Assembly: GCF_000485595.1 (NCBI RefSeq)
Contig: NW_014579654.1
Coordinates: 1 to 21,067, forward strand
Length of the DNA: 21,067 nt
Direction: 5' to 3'
Source of the DNA: Priapulus caudatus
Lineage: Eukaryota; Priapulida; Priapulimorpha; Priapulimorphida; Priapulidae
The notes beneath the pieces were generated by a model. The model saw nothing but the letters and a program-made list of their open reading frames with translations. It had not been told where the DNA came from and searched no databases. The position numbers and the translations under genes are program-made. Each line of letters starts with the position of its first letter. The first letter of the stretch is position 1. Shown piece after piece: positions 8,851-17,045 of the stretch.

Positions 8851-8937
8851 ATTATATTATTATATTTAACTACATACCTTAACATATACAACCATAACGT
8901 ACGTGGCCTGACACTGTTTTTAGAAAGGGTCAGCCTC

Positions 8938-9075
8938 CGAATCCTCCTCCTCCTCCTCCCCATCCTCTCCCTCCTCATCCTCCTCCTCCTCCCCCTCCTC
9001 CCTCCTCCTCCTCATCCTCCTGTTCTTCCTGTTCTTATTCTTCTTCGTCCGCCTCCTCTTCCTTCTCGCCCTACC
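8938..9075. repeat. TCC/TTC polypyrimidine microsatellite
   Basis: CCTCCTCCTCCTCC-type triplets run for about 140 bases with a few TCA and TTC interruptions. The plus strand is nearly all pyrimidine. It can form triplex DNA in principle. The composition resembles the 2560-3055 tract, but no shared unique sequence was seen. Confidence 0.85.
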
Positions 9076-9280
9076 GTTGTGTACTTACACAACCTTATCA
9101 CCCACGCACCCTTCACTGCGCTCTACTGCTTTCATATTTTCACCTTTTTATGGGTAAACAGATGATCTGTATGAAGTCTTAGATCTACACCCCGTATTTC
9201 GCCAGGTAACAGATCTAGATGTTGTATAATCCTCGTGTGCCATATACACGCGGTTTTGAATAAACAAAATAACTTACTTA

Positions 9281-9877
9281 GGCTGATAGGGTCTATGTCT
9301 CCCTCTCCCTGGGTACGCGGAACGTACCCTGTAAATTCTCTGATATGGTTAGGGTTAGGCGTTTTAGGGTTAGTTAGGGTTAGGTTAGGGTAGGGTTAAG
9401 GGTAGGGTTAGGGTTAGGGTATGGGTTATGGAGTAGGCTGTAGGGCGTAGGCGACTCCCTAAGATTCGTTAGTGGAGAGGCGAGTTAGCGTCGGCATATT
9501 AGATAGTACCGATGGTTCGTTTCCGAGAGTACCAGGGAGACATAGAGCGCCTGGCAGCCTTACTTATGCTCATGATGTGTCTAATGTCCCCCAAGGGACT
9601 TGCCCGGAACGTACCCTGGGTACGGTCCGGTATACCAGAACGTACCCTGGTCACTATTGATATGGTTAGGGTTAGAGAAATTAGGGTTAGGGTTTACAGG
9701 TTTAGCGGTATGGGTTCGGGTTAGGGAAGTACGGCGTAGGCGACTCCCTAGACTCGTTAGTGGAGTAGGCTAGGTACGGTCCGGCATATAATATAGTACC
9801 AGGGTACGTTCCGGTATACCGAACCGTACCCAGGGTACGTTCCGGCAGTACCCCGGGGGACATAGACCCTATCAGCC
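9281..9877. mobile_element. PIF/Harbinger-like MITE (TTA TSD) with complex interior
   Basis: The ends are GGCTGATAGGGTCTATGTC at 9281 and its reverse complement ending GACCCTATCAGCC at 9877, matching over about 22 of 23 bases. Both are flanked by TTA (9278-9280 and 9878-9880). A 3-bp TTA/TAA duplication with G-starting ends is typical of the PIF/Harbinger superfamily. The 597-bp interior contains TTAGGG repeats, the motifs GTAGGCGACTCCCTA and CAGGGTACGTTCCGG (several copies), and a degraded internal end near 9532-9565 (GGGAGACATAGAGC...GGCAGCCTTA). It may therefore be two elements in tandem or a nested insertion. No transposase is encoded. Fragments of the same family occur at 16022-16060 and 16541-16770. 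Confidence 0.7.
9346..9429. repeat. Interstitial TTAGGG-type repeat
   Basis: About a dozen imperfect TTAGGG/TAGGGT units occur with phase slips. A second short run is at 9664-9692 (GGTTAGGGTTAGAGAAATTAGGGTTAGGG). They sit inside a transposon bounded by terminal repeats, so they are best read as internal repeats of that element, not a chromosome end. Confidence 0.7.
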
Positions 9878-9904
9878 TTACGCATACCGTTGACACACCG
9901 AACT

Positions 9905-10024
9905 TTCAATGCGCTTTGATGCGCATTGATGCGCTTCAACGCGGTTATGTAGGCCTACACACCAGATACGGTTGTAATGCGCATCAATGCGCATTATTTT
10001 CAATCCACATACGTATGTGGATTG
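9905..10024. repeat. GATGCGCAT repeats and a perfect 24-bp palindrome
   Basis: GATGCGC/TGCGCATTGATGCGC words recur five or six times between 9905 and 9995. They are followed at 10001-10024 by a perfect palindrome whose half is CAATCCACATAC. A GGTTCG simple repeat follows at about 10036-10065. No element boundaries were found. Confidence 0.6.
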
Positions 10025-10174
10025 AGCAGTTCGCTTACGGTTCGATTTGGTTCGGTTCGGTTCTGTTTGGCGAATATCACGCCGCGGTGCAAATAAGCGT
10101 GCTGATTCCAAATTAGCGCAGTCGAAAGTGGTCTTTGGAGCGCGCTATTTGGAGCGTGATTTAGTGAGCTAATT

Positions 10175-10261
10175 GCGTTCACACTTGTAAAAAGCTCAGT
10201 TTTTCGAGCGGGCTGCAAAAACCGGGTTTTGCAGCCCGCTAATTCGCGCCAGTGTGAACGC
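10175..10261. mobile_element. Palindromic MITE with GCGTTCACACT ends
   Basis: GCGTTCACACTT at 10175 is mirrored by AGTGTGAACGC ending at about 10261. Inside is a 14-bp perfect stem, AGCGGGCTGCAAAA (10207-10220) with TTTTGCAGCCCGCT (10227-10240) around a 6-nt loop. The terminal word GCGTTCACAC recurs near 10342, 10497-10538, 11604, 11850 and 12000-12045, marking a local family. I saw no clean target duplication. Confidence 0.6.
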
Positions 10262-10307
10262 CACATTGGTGCGCATTGGTCAATACCGAATTCGGTGTGT
10301 CAGTGAT

Positions 10308-10542
10308 ATAAAATACGCGGCTTCAGAAATTCGGCATTTAGCGTTCACACGAGAGAAATACGCGGTCGGAAATATGCGGTACGAGATTCGGAATTTCTCA
10401 AGCACGGCAAATAATTCGGCATCTGGGAAACCGCGTATTTCAAAAAATACCGAATCTATTTAGATTCCGTATTTCTTGGACCGCGTATTTTGCCTCATGT
10501 GAACGCTAAATACCGAATTTCTTGCTACGTGTGAACGCGGCT
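10308..10542 (+). repeat. GCGTTCACAC-family repeat, copy 1
   Basis: The unit has long internal inverted repeats: ATTTAGCGTTCACACGAG with AAATACGCGG near the left end is mirrored by CCGCGTATTTTGCC and GTGAACGCTAAAT near the right end. The same order of blocks recurs at 11818-12047 in direct orientation, and again, inverted, at about 20820-21029. It is a palindromic MITE-like sequence without coding capacity. Confidence 0.75.
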
Positions 10543-10562
10543 ATAAACACGCTAGGTTTATC

Positions 10563-10601
10563 CATAGATATAGAATAAACATTGTCTATTCTATATCTAT
10601 G
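10563..10601. mobile_element. 39-bp hairpin element with 7-bp direct repeats
   Basis: CATAGATATAGAATA is mirrored exactly by TATTCTATATCTATG around a 9-nt loop. The hairpin is flanked by GTTTATC on both sides (10556-10562 and 10602-10608), which reads as a 7-bp target duplication. It may belong with the CAGGAG hairpins by duplication length and CA start, but the ends differ and the target does not fit ATNNNAT. Confidence 0.6.
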
Positions 10602-10609
10602 GTTTATCG

Positions 10610-11280
10610 TTGAGCGCAAGAACAGATCTGCCTGCACCTTAGTAAGTTCCCGTTATGGAAAATAAGCAGTACCTACCAATACATTTATTCATTCCGAAAA
10701 AAACACCTAAATGTCCCGGTGTCCCTAAGATTGTTCAACGAACAATAACTTAAAGAATTCGTCCACTAAATTCGTCCACTAAACCACAAAACTCCTTGTC
10801 TCGGAAATCACTCACAGAGTTGTTGGGAAATTTTGAATCGACTAATTCTGACCGATATGTTTGTTATAGGTATGTTGATTCAGCATATATATAATTTCGC
10901 TTTTTGGAAAATGTAACGTGCGCATATCTTACATGCATGTTAATGCGATTTCAATACGAAATAAATTACAAACGTCAGTATAAACATCATTTTTTACCAC
11001 GCTTGATATAGTAACACCCAGTTTAAGTTGGATACACAATAGTCATAATACTGTGATGATAGATGGCAATTATTAAACTAGCTACTAGATTGTAATTGAG
11101 ATCCGTGCGAGCAAGCCAAATACTGCCGCCACTGACGTTTTAAATCCGATTTAAATATGAATAAATATTATATTATGTGATTTAAATAGTTAGAATCGGC
11201 TCATACACTCTGATTCTTATGAGTTCAGCTCAGTTTGAGCTGCGAATAAGATGATTTCAAGATAGCATTTTCCTTCCGGA
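10610..11280. other. Intergenic stretch, no gene seen
   Basis: AT-rich sequence with no coding frame. The only structures seen are a tandem pair of AATTCGTCCACTAA near 10756-10785 and small palindromes such as AGCTCAGTTTGAGCT near 11226-11240. Confidence 0.5.
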
Positions 11281-11295
11281 TATGATATATATAAT

Positions 11296-11336
11296 CAGGA
11301 GTGAATAAAAACAAAAAAAGTTTTTATTCACTCCTG
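11296..11336. mobile_element. Hairpin MITE, CAGGAG family, 41 bp
   Basis: A perfect 17-bp stem, CAGGAGTGAATAAAAAC (11296-11312) with its complement at 11320-11336, encloses a loop of seven A. The flanks are ATATAAT and ATGGAAT, which agree at five of seven positions, as expected for a decayed 7-bp target duplication. The ends CAGGAG and CTCCTG match the elements at 5363, 15634 and 16175. Confidence 0.75.
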
Positions 11337-11603
11337 ATGGAATACTACTGTATAATATTATTTTCTGGTAGTGGTTGGAGCTATGTATGTCAATCTGGTT
11401 TGATTTGTAGCCTACACGAATTTCGACAAATGACCGTTGCATAATAACTTGATATTATCGCAGCTGTTGCGCTATGATATCGAAGTAACTAAACAGAGCT
11501 TGTTTGCTCTTGTTGCGGCGAGAACCAGCTGCCAACCACTTCAGGTGGAAAATCCCGATTGAACTATGGAAAAACATACCCACCCCCCGCCTACACTATA
11601 GCA

Positions 11604-12047
11604 TCGTTCACACGAGACCTCGTATTTATGAAATATGAAATCTGAGACAAATACGCGGTATTTGCGAGCTGCGAGCTGCTTTATACAATCAAGCGAACAA
11701 TGCGAAATAAATAATGCAATACGCACCAACTGTCGATAAAATACGTAGACTGGTCCGCGCTCGACAGTTTCACTCGCATTACACTGGAAACTGGTCGAGC
11801 GCGACCAGTCTATAAAATACGCAGGCCTTCACAGAAAATACGGTAATTTAGCGTTCACATCGAGGAAATTGCGCGCGTCACAAGAGATCGGGTAGTTATC
11901 TCAAGCACGGAAATTATGCGGGGTCTGGGAAGCCGCGTATTTACATGCAATACCGGATCTGTTTAGATACCGTATTTCTTGGACCGCGCATTTTGCCTCG
12001 TGTCAACGCTAAATACCGGATTTCTTGCTACGTGTGAACGCGGCTTA
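11604..12047 (+). repeat. GCGTTCACAC-family repeat, copy 2 and adjoining fragment
   Basis: 11818-12047 repeats the block order of 10308-10542 (AATTTAGCGTTCACA, TCTCAAGCACGG, TCTGGGAA.CCGCGTATTT, CCGTATTTCTTGGACCGCG, CTTGCTACGTGTGAACGCGGC), with substitutions and small gaps. A further fragment, TCGTTCACACGAG with AAATACGCGG, lies at 11604-11660. The stretch is broken by the 66-bp hairpin insertion at 11746. The outer part of the giant inverted repeat begins within it. Confidence 0.7.
11746..11811. mobile_element. 66-bp palindromic insertion with 10-bp direct repeats
   Basis: The left arm TAGACTGGTCCGCGCTCGAC pairs with GTCGAGCGCGACCAGTCT with one extra base, and the stem continues through CAGTTTC/GAAACTG to a small loop. 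ATAAAATACG lies immediately on both sides (11736-11745 and 11812-11821), consistent with a 9-10 bp target duplication such as Mutator-type elements make. It sits exactly at the outer edge of the giant inverted repeat. Confidence 0.6.
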
Positions 12048-12282
12048 TGGCATTTACACTACACAGCACTACACTTCTTTCCATCTCTATTAGTACTGTA
12101 CGCGCTCCACTAATAACGGCAGGCATGCTTGGTAAAGCCTAATATGCGAGTTCGTAATTACAGTCTGCGCATGCGCAAATTTTGCCACGAATTTTTCCGG
12201 ATTAGGTCATTTGTGAAAAACATTTCGTATTTCGACTGCACAGTACACATACGCATGCATGTGTGTCGTTGTGATGCTACAG

Positions 12283-12335
12283 TATTCGCGTGCGTGCGTG
12301 CGTACACGTGCGTGCGTGTGCACGTGCACAGAATA
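12283..12335. repeat. GTGC/GTGT microsatellite
   Basis: Short tandem GTGC, GTGT and CACGTGCAC words form a partly palindromic simple repeat. The matching stretch in the right arm (about 20485-20545) is scrambled by extra bases. Frames on both strands here (103 and 88 codons) are partly simple sequence and not conserved in the other arm. Confidence 0.6.
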
Positions 12336-12507
12336 TATGTACATATACGCACTGAACCGAGAGCGCACGTCGCACTCGAGATTTCACCGATTTTTCTCAA
12401 TGACCCGGTGACCTGTGACGTCATACAACCCCTTGGCTAACTAGGAACTCACTTATTACCGGCGGATTGAGAATCACGCGGTTTGAAATACACGCCGGTA
12501 ATATGAC

Positions 12508-12699
12508 GACTAAGCTAAAGCATGACTAAGTTAAAGCTCAATTAAGCTAAAGCTCGACTATGCTAAAGCTCGACTAAGTTAAAGCACGACAAAGCTAAAG
12601 CTCGAATAAGTTAAAGCACGACAAAGCTAAAGCTCGACTAAGCTAAAGCTCAATTAAGCTAAAGCTCGACTATGCTAAAGCTCAACTAAGTTAAAGCTC
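12508..12699 (+). repeat. 16-bp minisatellite, 12 units in perfect phase
   Basis: Twelve consecutive 16-bp units follow GACTAAGCTAAAGCTC. They differ only by substitutions (AATTAAGC, GACTATGC, GACAAAGC, GAATAAGT; ends CTC, CAC or CAT) and contain no insertion or deletion. The order of variants can be followed unit by unit in the inverted copy at about 20108-20318. Confidence 0.9.
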
Positions 12700-14319
12700 G
12701 ACGAAAAATACATGCGCGCATACTTCTACCAACCGGCTAATTTAAACAAAACTAAAAGAAATTAAATCTGAAATTTCACATTCAAGTCCACAATTTATTG
12801 TCATATGACACACATTTCTACGTTTTTCAACAACATACAGTTTCTACACTGTACAAAACATAACTTTACACAAATTTACAGACACCAGCATACAATGATT
12901 GCGCAAGTTAATACATAGACTGTAGAGCTGGGAGATGGGGATAAAGGTGAAAGGAAGAGTAGGGCGTGGTGAGAGAAAAGGGAAGCACATATGAAATTTA
13001 ACGAAGAGAACAATATTGTTCGAAACTAATTACTCTAGCACATTATTTCAATGAGGTTAAGTTTTGGATGCTACAGCTTTCATTCCACTAGGTAACTGTA
13101 GTAGCTAAATCGAATATAGTTCTGCCCTCTTTAAATCGCAATTAGAGCAGATGCGACAGATATATATACAGGATAGTTACGCGGGAAAACAAAAAGAAAC
13201 CAATCGATTCATCACGAAGTAAACCTTATCCTAAAACGAAACAATATATCAAAAGCCTAAAAGAAATCAGGTCCGTTCATAGCAGTATCACCATCAATAG
13301 CACATTTCATTTACATAACGTTATAGTTAAGTGGGAGAAAACATTCGCAGGTATATCTCACACCAAGGCGTTATACGGTGCAAACAATTCATATTTCACG
13401 ATATTGATCTAAATTTGCATGGTAGTAGGAGGTTATAGTTTATTTTTAACGAACCAAACATATACAGCACACATTTTCAGCATATGCAAAGAGAAGACGC
13501 AATACGCCTGACAGGTGCCTTACATGGAACATCTCCATCAAACATGATATGCATACGACACCAATGTTCGGTGCAGTGTCGATCTGTCAAGTTCAAAGAT
13601 AGCACATCACAGCAAACCAGGTATTTGCTAAACTAATACTATTGAAACAAATGCAGAATGAGAAATAATCAGTCAAGAGGAAGAAATGTTAGAGCTAATA
13701 AATCAGCTTCGCAATAAGTCATGTAGTAACAATTAGAATGCTAGAATTGTTCCCTATACTACAGTATATTCTATATAGTATATACAGAGTGTTCATAGAT
13801 AAAGCACATACTGAGAGGTGACAGCGAAACACATGTTGTGAGTTTACTTATTCTTGCATGAAACTCAAATCTTTCCAACCTAATCTGAACGTTATTACGG
13901 GTCCCGTAACTATATTGAGTAAAGAATAAAACAAAAGTATCAGTATATATACATAATAAACATCTAGATCGGCGTGCATACACTAATGCTAAAATAGCGC
14001 CAAACTCCAGCTATATATTATAATATGTCCTAAATCGGGTCATATATGTTTCACTGGGGGCACGACATATTTACCATCCCATGATTTCGCGAATAAAGAA
14101 CACGACATCTTTCAATAACTTCACCTCTGATTTCGTGGTATCATACTAAACCAGAAATGCCATTGTATATCCGAACTATAGGACGCACTGTGTATGTGTG
14201 CCGTGTGTGAGATTAGTAACCGGGATGAAAAATGTGATTTCCTTACTCGTGATATTGTGGCATCTGATAACTACTGTTATCTGATCGCGAATACGACATT
14301 ACAGATCTCGAAAACTATT

Positions 14320-14464
14320 GCTGAAGGGGTCGTTGTCGTATATGTAGTACCCGAGGTGTCGGCGAGTATGTCGCCTACGCCTACTCCCTATATAACCCTA
14401 ACCATATCAGATAGTTACCTCGGGTTCATATTATACGCCATTATACGACAACGACCCTTCGTCA
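14320..14464. mobile_element. 144-bp MITE with 9-bp TSD
   Basis: The left end, GCTGAAGGGGTCGTTGTCGT, is mirrored by ACGACAACGACCCTTCGTC on the right. AAAACTATT flanks both sides (14311-14319 and 14465-14473), consistent with a 9-bp target duplication. The interior has GTCGCCTACGCCTACTCCC and ATAACCCTAACC, words shared with the element at 9281-9877. The duplication length suggests a Mutator-like origin, but that assignment is tentative. A copy is present in the right arm at about 18235-18410. A 95-codon frame over this region (14194-14481) is not conserved there. Confidence 0.6.
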
Positions 14465-14666
14465 AAAACTATTACGCATGAGCTGGTAAATGGCATTAAC
14501 GTGACAGTGTACTACAGTATGCTGCGGGAAGCATACCACACACTGTGCTATATACGTGGCATATGTTGCGTCACTCAACGACAAGAGGTGTACTAGAGCT
14601 ATAACATCACAAACTGCATGGTTCACTGAGAAGTTTTCACGCAGAAAGACGAAACGTAACGGGAAT

Positions 14667-14829
14667 CAGCACGAAGCTCACCGTGTGCGGGGGTGTGAGA
14701 TTCCTACTGAGCACGACACTCACGCTCCGTGCTCAGCATGAAGCTCACCGTGTGCGGGGGTGTGAGATTCCTGCTGAGCACGACACTCACGCTCCGTGCT
14801 CAGCACGAATCTCACCGTGTGCGGGGGTA
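14667..14829 (+). repeat. 67-bp tandem repeat, about 2.4 copies
   Basis: Units start at 14667, 14734 and 14801 with CAGCACGAAGCTCACCGTGT or close variants. The first two are full length and almost identical; the third stops after about 28 bp. The unit itself contains an inverted pair (GAGCACG...CGTGCTC). The period is not a multiple of three, so frames through it shift and it is unlikely to be coding. The inverted copy is at about 17865-18015. Confidence 0.8.
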
Positions 14830-15633
14830 CAGGTACAATTGGCGTGTAGCATTATGATTAGTGTGCTGATAAACAAGGCGCGCGGCGTATAACGCGCTTT
14901 TATGATTTTTTGATTAAAAAAATCCCAGCGAGATCGGGTGCCGACGACGCCCTAGTCATGGCTACCTGTAACCACTCGCCCTCCACCCTATCCGGCGAAC
15001 AAATCCGACCGCATCTTTTCCAGAGTCGGCGTTTTCAAAAGCTTTGCCCCACACGCGACATATGCCAACTACAGTCACGACAATTGTCTTTGCTGATATG
15101 AGCTTATAGTAGTAATTGATATGACAATTGGCGCGTGATAGCAAACTCATATACATGCATCCCGGCTAGTATAAAATGGAAACGATTTATTTTGGGATGC
15201 GGAATTGGACCATGTTAATTATCCTACAGCTGAAAAATACCGGATGAAATTTCCATGAATCGTGAATAGAAGGCAACCGGGACGTGGAAAACCCTAAATT
15301 ATTATTTAACCGGGAAGTGAGAAGTGGGATATTTTTTACCCTGGAAACTGAAAATCGATCTCCACCTCCGTATCCCCGGTGATATAATGAAACCACAAAA
15401 ATAATTGTTAATGAGCTAAAAAAATAAGGAGAAGCATAAGAATAAGAGGGATAAGGTTCGTAACTGCAACATAGTACAGCATAGGACCGGATAATCAGTT
15501 TAGAAATAATGTCTAAATGCGATCTTATCAACGCTTATTTGAACAGCTGCTGAAAAAAATTACCGAACTGCTATATATATATATATACAATCAAGAGAAC
15601 ACTGCATATAATATACATAAATATACATTACAT

Positions 15634-15807
15634 CAGGAGCGTATAATGACAAATATCTTGTCATTATTGTAACAAAAATTTATTACTGTCATTACTGTGA
15701 CAAGTCATTACTGTGACAAAGTCATTACTGTGACAAGTCATTACTGTGACAAGTCATTACTGTGACAAGTCATTACTGTGACAAAAATTTGTCATTATAC
15801 GCTCCTG
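15634..15807. mobile_element. Hairpin MITE, CAGGAG family, 174 bp with internal repeats
   Basis: It starts CAGGAGCGTATAATGACAA and ends with the exact reverse complement. It is flanked by perfect 7-bp repeats ATTACAT (15627-15633 and 15808-15814). The interior holds about six tandem copies of a 16-bp unit, GTCATTACTGTGACAA, which resembles the subterminal word TAATGACAA. It is therefore an expanded member of the same family as the 66-bp element at 16175. No coding capacity. Confidence 0.9.
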
Positions 15808-15975
15808 ATTACATATATAACACGTAAAGAATAATACATTTATAATAATTAATAAGATTATAGGTTATAAATATGCGAGAATACGCCCTAAACATCAAAC
15901 ATGCGAAACCCCCATTTCAAGGTCGCATTGCCAAATTGCATTGGTCAAAGTCTCAGATACACTAATGCCAACAGC

Positions 15976-16313
15976 GGTATGGTGTACGGTTTGTCAATTT
16001 AGTCCAACCATATGTCGGTTTCGGCACGTTAATTCCGGCAGTACCCTGGGGGACATAATGTACTGATGCTGCGCTGATGTACGGTTTGTCAATTTAGTCA
16101 AACCATATGTCGGTTTACAAACACACACCATATTTCCGCCAACCATACACATTGTAACGCCACCAACATGATATCAGAAGCGTATAATGACAAATTGTCA
16201 TTATACGCGTCATCATACAAGTTGTCATTATACGCTCCTGATGATATTTATAAAAACCTTATCTTCCTTTACAGAAACACGTGTACATATTTCCTACCAA
16301 CAGGTGCGTGCGC
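15976..16313 (+). repeat. Dispersed repeat R1, partial copy plus interrupted copy
   Basis: 15976-16022 is a truncated copy beginning with TACGGTTTGTCAATTTAGTC. It breaks off into a fragment of the 9281-type element (CCGGCAGTACCCTGGGGGACAT, 16034-16055). 16079-16313 is a fuller copy matching 3713-3884 in reverse, split by the hairpin element at 16175-16240. Confidence 0.75.
16175..16240. mobile_element. Hairpin MITE, CAGGAG family, 66 bp inside repeat R1
   Basis: It starts CAGAAGCGTATAATGACAA and ends TTGTCATTATACGCTCCTG. It is flanked by perfect 7-bp repeats ATGATAT (16168-16174 and 16241-16247). The related sequence at 3713-3884 lacks it, which confirms an insertion. The interior holds a second TTGTCATTATACGC block, so it may be a partly duplicated or collapsed element. 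Confidence 0.9.
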
Positions 16314-16540
16314 CAATGAACCACAATTCCCCCCACACAAGTTTGCTAAACCATAGTAGTAGTTGGTCAGCGAACGATACAAGTAGTTTGCAGAAACATG
16401 GTTTTCCGCGCGCAGTGTGCAACCTATGACTATAGTGGCCGAGGGCTGCCACTACAATTTTACCTCTGAAATAAATAAAAGCAAAAAAAAAAAATTTAAA
16501 TCAAAATCAAACTCTGCCTGGTACTATCTAATATGCCCGG

Positions 16541-16870
16541 ACCGTACCCAAACACGCCCTACTCCACTACGAGTCTTAGGGAGTCGCCTTACGCCTACTC
16601 CTAAACCGCTAGCACCTAATCTAACGCCTTAGACCGCTAACACCTAGCCTTAGCCCTGAATCTAACCCTATAACAATCAGATCAGTTATAGGGTAACGTT
16701 CGGTATACCCGGACCGTACCAGGGTACGCTTCCGCGCGTCAACCCTGGGGGACATGATGTACATGATGCTGCGCTGATGGTCACGGTTCGTCAAGTAGTC
16801 AAACATATGTCGGTTTACAAACACACCCATTTTCCGCACAACACATTGTAACGGCCCACCGAACAACGTT
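16541..16870 (-). repeat. Fragment of the 9281-type element followed by R1 fragment
   Basis: Read on the minus strand, 16541-16690 matches the interior of the 9281-9877 element (GGAGTAGGCG, GGCGACTCCCTAAGACTCG, TGGAGTAG, GGTACGGTCC). 16690-16760 carries CCGGACCGTACCAGGGTACG and CTGGGGGACAT. 16785-16870 is a partial R1 copy in plus orientation. It forms part of the centre of the giant inverted repeat. Confidence 0.65.
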
Positions 16871-16925
16871 ATTTATTAAAAACATTTATTGTATCGGCCC
16901 GGCTCTGCCTTCTTTATAACGCTCT

Positions 16926-17045
16926 GATTATATATATTATTATATAGTATATATATATATATATATACCATATAGTATAAAGTATATCTATATATATAAT
17001 ATATATATATATACTATATATATATCTATATATACTATATACTAT
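16926..17045. repeat. AT microsatellite
   Basis: About 120 bases of TATATA with occasional C or G. The equivalent place in the left arm (15572-15633) has only about 18 bases of clean TA followed by other AT-rich sequence, so the arms differ clearly in length here. Confidence 0.85.

Larger units (their letters stand above)
11818..15634 (+). repeat. Giant inverted repeat, left arm
   Basis: This arm is colinear with the reverse complement of 16910-21029. Matching anchors include the 16-bp minisatellite (12508 with about 20318), GATCGGCGTGCATA (13967-13980 with 18748), the TCGGCGAGTATGTCGCCTAC block (14355 with 18365), the 67-bp repeats (14690 with about 17990), GGATGCGGAATTGGA (15209 with 17437) and AACAGCTGCTG...CCGAACTGCTATA (about 15571 with 17046). 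Most of 12710-14170 is otherwise unique-looking AT-rich DNA. The minus strand has AATAAA near 12795, but frames are not conserved between arms, so I see no gene here. Confidence 0.9.

Noticed and set aside
8706-8978. Minus-strand 90-codon frame with Thr-His repeats
   Set aside because: It is a translation of the CA/GT and TCC microsatellites in the receptor 3' flank.
9346-9429. A chromosome end or telomere junction
   Set aside because: The TTAGGG units are imperfect and enclosed by transposon terminal repeats, with normal sequence on both sides.
10030-10070. A tRNA-like GGTTCGA T-arm motif
   Set aside because: It is part of a GGTTCG simple repeat. No acceptor stem or anticodon arm can be drawn around it.
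12129-12440. 103-codon plus and 88-codon minus frames around the GTGC repeat
   Set aside because: They are partly microsatellite, both strands are open, and the frames are not preserved in the other arm.
14194-14481. 95-codon frame in the left arm
   Set aside because: It runs through a MITE with its own terminal repeats and is not open in the inverted copy at about 18.2-18.5 kb.
15634-15807. CRISPR-like array of 16-bp repeats
   Set aside because: The units are directly adjacent with no spacers and sit inside a MITE with target duplications, in an animal-type genome.
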